The position numbers were made by a program, and so were the translations under genes. This document shows positions 60,530 to 64,000 of a DNA stretch of 64,000 nucleotides, piece after piece. The notes below the pieces were generated by a model. It had not been told where the DNA came from. It ran no database searches and saw only the letters and a program-made list of their open reading frames with translations. Within the stretch, counting starts at the first letter, position 1; each line of letters begins with the position of its first letter. Source of the stretch: Stutzerimonas stutzeri (GTDB taxonomy: Bacteria; Pseudomonadota; Gammaproteobacteria; Pseudomonadales; Pseudomonadaceae); the NCBI RefSeq assembly GCF_002890915.1, contig NZ_POUT01000013.1:40868-104867 (forward strand), written 5' to 3'.

Positions 60530-60548
60530 GGCGGGCTCTAAGCCCGCC
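60530..60548. terminator. Possible terminator between convergent PhoX-like and AI-2E genes
   Basis: GGCGGGCT at 60530-60537 pairs with AGCCCGCC at 60541-60548 around a 3-nt loop, just after the plus-strand stop and just before the end of the minus-strand gene. T-runs are poor, so confidence is modest. Confidence 0.5.
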
Positions 60549-60559
60549 CGCCTTCTACC

Positions 60560-61615
60560 CTATTCCGCGGGCAGCTCCGGTGAAGTGAAAAGGCCCCAGG
60601 CCGATATGAACAATGCCGCGACCAGCGGGCCGATGACGAAGCCGTTCAGGCCGAACAGAGCCAGTCCACCGAGCGTCGAAATCAGAACCACATAGTCCGG
60701 CATCTTCGTATCCTTGCCGACCAGGATGGGACGCAACACGTTATCCACCAGACCGATCACCAACACGCCGTAGAGTGTGAGAATCACGCCCTGCCAGATC
60801 GCGCCGGTAACCAGAAAGTAAATCGCGACAGGCGTCCAGATCAGGCCTGCGCCCACTGCCGGCAACAAGGACAGGAAAGCCATCAGAACGCCCCAGAGCA
60901 ATGCTCCGGAGATTCCCAGGACGGCGAAGATGATACCGCCCAGCGCTCCCTGGGTAGCCGCGACCACGATGTTGCCTTTTACCGTGGCACGCACCACGCG
61001 GGTGAACTTGCTGAACAGGCGCCGCTTCTGGGCATCGCTCAACGGAATTGCCTTCCTGATACGTGCGACCAGCTCGCGCCCATCCCGTATGAAGAAAAAC
61101 AGCAGGTAAAGCATCACGAAGAAGCTGATGAAGAACTGAAAGGTTCCCTGACCAAAGCTGAATGCCTTGGTGGCGAGAAACTGACTGCCCTCGAGGGCGC
61201 TGCTTGCCAAGCGTTCACGCATGGACTCCAGGTCCCCCAGGCCGAAGCGCTGCAGTTGTAGCTGCAAGGATTGCGGTAACAGTTCTCTGGCCCTGATCAC
61301 CCACTTGCCGATATCCAGTTCGCCACTTTCGAGCTGCTTGTAAAGTGCCGCCCCCTCCTGGACCAGCATCCCGGTGATCAGGATCACCGGTAGCACTGCA
61401 ACCAGCAAGCAGACCAGCAACGTCAACAACGCCGTGAGATTGGGACGCTGACTGAATCGGCGATACAGGTAACGTTGCAATGGCGCGAAGATGATCGCGA
61501 GTATCACCGCCCAAAATACTGCACCGTAGAACGGCAGCAAGATCCAGCCAAAGGCAAGGGAGACCACGATCAGCAGCGAAAGAAAAACCTTTTGCTCGAG
61601 CGTCGTATTGACCAT
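60560..61615 (-). CDS. AI-2E family (PerM/TqsA-like) membrane transporter
   Basis: A 351-residue membrane protein with about seven to eight hydrophobic segments and a central soluble part of about 60-150. It has the family C-terminal region (LYGVLVIGLVDNVLRPILVG, then FGLNGFVIGPLVAALF). Members export small molecules or act as Na+(Li+)/H+ antiporters. Substrate unknown. The start is ATG at 61615. It is 122 bp after the antiporter-family gene on the same strand. Confidence 0.9.
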   Translation of the reverse strand: MVNTTLEQKVFLSLLIVVSLAFGWILLPFYGAVFWAVILAIIFAPLQRYLYRRFSQRPNLTALLTLLVCLLVAVLPVILITGMLVQEGAALYKQLESGELDIGKWVIRARELLPQSLQLQLQRFGLGDLESMRERLASSALEGSQFLATKAFSFGQGTFQFFISFFVMLYLLFFFIRDGRELVARIRKAIPLSDAQKRRLFSKFTRVVRATVKGNIVVAATQGALGGIIFAVLGISGALLWGVLMAFLSLLPAVGAGLIWTPVAIYFLVTGAIWQGVILTLYGVLVIGLVDNVLRPILVGKDTKMPDYVVLISTLGGLALFGLNGFVIGPLVAALFISAWGLFTSPELPAE

Positions 61616-61737
61616 CGTTTGCCCTATCGCTGCATTTCCTCCTGTTTAGTCAACGATCGAGCATATGAGTGCGGCATAGCCCATTCGCCATCAGAGCGAA
61701 AGGGCTATGCCCTGCTATCAGGCTTGCTAACGAGGCT

Positions 61738-63054
61738 TCAAAGAGTCATCGCGGCCAGCCAACCGCATGCCAGCAACGGCAGGTTGTAATGCAGGAAGGT
61801 CGGCACGACGGTGTCCCAGATATGGTTGTGCTGGCCATCGACATTCAGGCCCGCCGTCGGCCCGAGCGTGGAATCCGATGCCGGCGAGCCGCCGTCACCC
61901 AAGGCCCCTGCCGTGCCGACCAGGCTCACGATGGCCAAGGGACTGAAGCCAAGTTCGACACCAAGCGGTACGAAAATCGCCGCGATAATTGGCACGGTCG
62001 AGAAGGAGGAGCCGATTCCAATGGTCACCAGCAAACCAACCAGCAGCATCAGCAACGCGCCTGCAGCCTTGCTGTTGCCGATCCACTGGGCCGATGCATC
62101 CACGAGCAACTTCACTTCCCCCGTCTCACGCATGACCTCGGCGAAACCTGCCGCAGCGATCATGATGAAGCCGATCATGGCCATCATCTTCATCCCCTCG
62201 GTGAAGAGATCATCCGCCTCGCGCCAACGCACTACCCCCGAAACAGAGAAGATCACGAACCCCGCGAGCGCACCGAGGATCATCGAATCCAGCCAAAGCT
62301 GAATGACGAATGCGGCGGCAATCGCCAGCCCGGCGACCAACAGGGTAAGAGGGCTGTAGCTGATGCTGACCTTCTCGACCTGCGCGATCAGGCTCAGATC
62401 ATATTCACGCGGTTTCCGGTAGCTGTAGAAGGCGAACAGCAGTCCAGCGAGCATGCCCATCGCCGGAATGAACATCGCGTGTGTGACGCTTATCCCCGTG
62501 GTATCGACTCCGCTTTTGGCAACGTTGGCCAGCAGAATCTCATTCAGGAAAATGTTGCCAAAACCTACCGGAAGAAACATATAGGGAGTAATCAGGCCGA
62601 AAGCGAGTACACAGGCGATCAAGCGCCGATCGACTTTCATTCTGGAGAGAACGTATAGCAGCGGCGGTACCAGAAGCGGAATAAATGCAATATGGATCGG
62701 CAGGATATTCTGAGAGGAAATCGCCACGGCCAAAAGCAAGGCGACCATCATCCATTTCACCACACCGGCCCCCTTGCCCCCTTGCCTGCCGATAAGGGTC
62801 AAAGCCTTGTCCGCCAGCGCATGTGCCAGGCCGCTCTTGCCTATGGCAACCGCGAATGCCCCTAGCAAAGCATACGAAAGGGCTACCGTCGCACCGCCGC
62901 CCAAGCCTTTATTGAAAGCCGCCAGGCTGCCTTCGATTCCCAGGCCCCCAATCAGCCCTCCGGCCATGGCGCCTGCAATAAGCGCGACCACCACGTGCAC
63001 GCGACAAAGACTGAGGATCAGCATGATGCCGACCGCTGCAACAACTGCGTTCAT
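61738..63054 (-). CDS. Na+/H+ antiporter family protein (YuiF-like)
   Basis: A 438-residue membrane protein with about eleven hydrophobic segments. It has the family block GDGGSPASDSTLGPTAGLNV near the C-terminus and SSQNILPIHIAFIPLLVPP in the middle. The ion or substrate is not proven; related proteins move Na+/H+ or amino acids. The start is ATG at 63054 with a strong GGGGAG; the longer frame lacks a hydrophobic start. It is divergent from queD across 260 bp, where nothing else is seen. Confidence 0.85.
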   Translation of the reverse strand: MNAVVAAVGIMLILSLCRVHVVVALIAGAMAGGLIGGLGIEGSLAAFNKGLGGGATVALSYALLGAFAVAIGKSGLAHALADKALTLIGRQGGKGAGVVKWMMVALLLAVAISSQNILPIHIAFIPLLVPPLLYVLSRMKVDRRLIACVLAFGLITPYMFLPVGFGNIFLNEILLANVAKSGVDTTGISVTHAMFIPAMGMLAGLLFAFYSYRKPREYDLSLIAQVEKVSISYSPLTLLVAGLAIAAAFVIQLWLDSMILGALAGFVIFSVSGVVRWREADDLFTEGMKMMAMIGFIMIAAAGFAEVMRETGEVKLLVDASAQWIGNSKAAGALLMLLVGLLVTIGIGSSFSTVPIIAAIFVPLGVELGFSPLAIVSLVGTAGALGDGGSPASDSTLGPTAGLNVDGQHNHIWDTVVPTFLHYNLPLLACGWLAAMTL

Positions 63055-63314
63055 TTGATCTCCCCTGTAAACGACCGAAGTCGCTTTGAAAAGCGCCGTA
63101 CTCTGCAGCAAGGACGGTCAGGTGTCAAAGAGCAACCACGAATAAAACAGGCAAATACTGGCTCGGTAGGAGATGCCGATCATCCGGTCCCTGGAGGGAT
63201 TCTTGTGCCGGCATATGACGAGCTGCATCGAGAGGCAACTCCTGCTCGATGTACCTATCAAGCAAAAAGCGTAAAATTCGCCCTGCCCCTAGCGACCATA
63301 TTGCGAGTCCATCT

Positions 63315-63671
63315 GTGGAAATATTCAAAGAGTTCACCTTCGAATCGGCACACCGGCTGCCCAATGTTCCGCAAGGACATAAATGCGGGCGCTTGCATGG
63401 CCATTCCTTCCGTGTCGCCTTGTACATCAGCGGTGAGGTCGACCCGCATACCGGATGGATTCGCGATTTCGGTGAAATCAAAACTATCTTCAAGCCCTTG
63501 TACGAGCAACTCGACCACAACTATCTGAACGATTTGCCCGGCTTGGAAAATCCGACCAGCGAGAATCTGGCCAAATGGATATGGAAGGAACTCAAGCCTC
63601 TGCTTCCGGAGCTCTCTCGCATTCGCATCCATGAAACCTGCACGAGTGGCTGCGAATACCAGGGCGACTAG
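63315..63671 (+). CDS. queD: 6-carboxy-5,6,7,8-tetrahydropterin synthase QueD
   Basis: A 118-residue enzyme of queuosine (7-deazaguanine) synthesis, converting dihydroneopterin triphosphate to the carboxypterin. Zinc ligands are His13, His28 and His30 (SAHRL, then RLHGHSF), with catalytic Cys24 in GHKCGRLHGH. The start is GTG at 63315, giving VEIFKEFTFESAHRL as in homologs; no ATG fits closely. It is the last plus-strand gene of the window. Confidence 0.93.
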   Translation: MEIFKEFTFESAHRLPNVPQGHKCGRLHGHSFRVALYISGEVDPHTGWIRDFGEIKTIFKPLYEQLDHNYLNDLPGLENPTSENLAKWIWKELKPLLPELSRIRIHETCTSGCEYQGD

Positions 63672-63692
63672 ACCTCCCCCCCCTTCTCCGTG

Positions 63693-63719
63693 AAAGCGAA
63701 GCCGCTCAGACCGGCTTCG
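63693..63719 (+). terminator. Possible terminator of queD
   Basis: GCGAAGCCG near 63693-63701 pairs with CGGCTTCGC near 63711-63719, 21 nt after the queD stop. No T-run follows. A second hairpin (GGAGCGAAGCCGCTCC) lies near 63773-63788. The region 63672-63847 has no gene. Confidence 0.45.
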
Positions 63720-63847
63720 CCCTCTCCCCGGCACCCGTCGTCGCCGCCCTTCCCAAACGCCCATGAGAGTGGAGCGAAGCCGCTCCAGTCCCAGCAGTGC
63801 TGCAGCCCATCGCCACGAACCACCAGCTGCCAATAATTCCAGCGCCC

Positions 63848-63889
63848 AAAAAGCAAACCCCCGAGCCGCTAATGCGGATCGGGGGTTTG
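63848..63889 (-). terminator. Terminator of the ribosomal RNA operon
   Basis: CAAACCCCCGA at 63854-63864 pairs perfectly with TCGGGGGTTTG at 63879-63889. On minus the stem is followed by a T-run (AAAAA at 63848-63852). It lies directly after the 5S rRNA 3' end. Confidence 0.92.
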
Positions 63890-63897
63890 GGATAGGT

Positions 63898-64000
63898 GCT
63901 TGACGATGACCTACTCTCACATGGGGAGACCCCACACTACCATCGGCGATGCGTCGTTTCACTGCTGAGTTCGGGATGGGATCAGGTGGTTCCAACGCTC
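63898..64000 (-). rRNA. rrf: 5S ribosomal RNA, 3' part (cut by the window edge)
   Basis: Read on minus, the sequence from the window edge (GAGCGTTGGAACCACCTGAT) to GGTCATCGTCAAGC is the Pseudomonas 5S rRNA minus its first bases. About 103 of some 120 nt are present. The 23S and 16S genes should lie beyond the right edge on the same strand, with transcription running leftward to the terminator here. Confidence 0.95.

Overview
The window is about 64 kb of high-GC, gene-dense chromosome from a Pseudomonas-type gammaproteobacterium, most likely Pseudomonas sensu lato or Stutzerimonas. Three things point there: a complete mexS/mexT/mexEF-oprN locus, an exa/ped-type PQQ alcohol oxidation cluster, and a core block (cysG, serS, crcB, rarA, lolA, ftsK / trxB, aat, bpt, infA / clpA, clpS / cspD / icd, idh / nudix, mnmA, hflD / purB / aceA) whose order I recall from Pseudomonas genomes. 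The species cannot be fixed by reading alone. The family and synteny statements come from memory, not from searches.

Layout. 1-8.4 kb: mexS facing mexT, then the mexE-mexF-oprN efflux operon. 8.6-9.9 kb: an orphan TRAP-type binding protein followed by a 107-bp tandem repeat. 9.9-26.8 kb: a periplasmic PQQ/quinoprotein cluster. Its left arm (minus strand) encodes a zinc metallohydrolase, a fused SoxYZ-like carrier, a MoxJ-like binding protein and cytochrome c550. The Ca-type alcohol dehydrogenase exaA and an exported pentapeptide-repeat protein follow on plus. After an MFS gene and the remnant of a TonB receptor come a response regulator/histidine kinase pair, a cupredoxin-like protein, an ABC system (binding protein, Sel1 protein, beta-propeller, ATPase, permease), a Cys-x3-Cys-Trp rhodanese-like protein and the orphan regulator agmR. 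26.9-34.5 kb: cysG, serS, crcB, rarA, lolA and ftsK on minus. 34.7-37.5 kb: trxB, aat, bpt and infA on plus. 37.7-47.2 kb: clpA/clpS, cspD, divergent icd and idh, a nudix gene, and mnmA-hflD. 47.2-51.5 kb: a three-gene MacAB-like exporter whose permease is frameshifted. 51.8-56.3 kb: purB, roxA, a GNAT gene, an uncharacterised gene and a secretin-like gene. 56.7-63.7 kb: aceA, a Tat-exported PhoX-like protein, an AI-2E permease, a Na+/H+ antiporter-family gene and queD. The right edge holds the 3' part of a 5S rRNA and the rRNA operon terminator, on minus.

The most interesting region is the quinoprotein cluster. Its parts are mostly periplasmic and rich in thiol motifs: a vicinal Cys-Cys in ExaA, a lone Cys in the SoxYZ-like carrier, CxxC in the pentapeptide protein, Cys-x3-Cys-Trp in the rhodanese-like protein, and a Cys without its usual His in the cupredoxin. 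Two regulatory patterns can be read directly. A ~95-bp block upstream of exaA recurs upstream of the TonB-receptor remnant, with two GGGA/TCCC palindromes about 22 bp apart in each copy. A separate 18-bp site sits about 80 nt upstream of both the ABC operon and the CxxxCW-agmR operon. PQQ biosynthesis genes, an aldehyde dehydrogenase and a lanthanide-type dehydrogenase are not in the window. I found no CRISPR array, prophage, IS transposase or tRNA gene.
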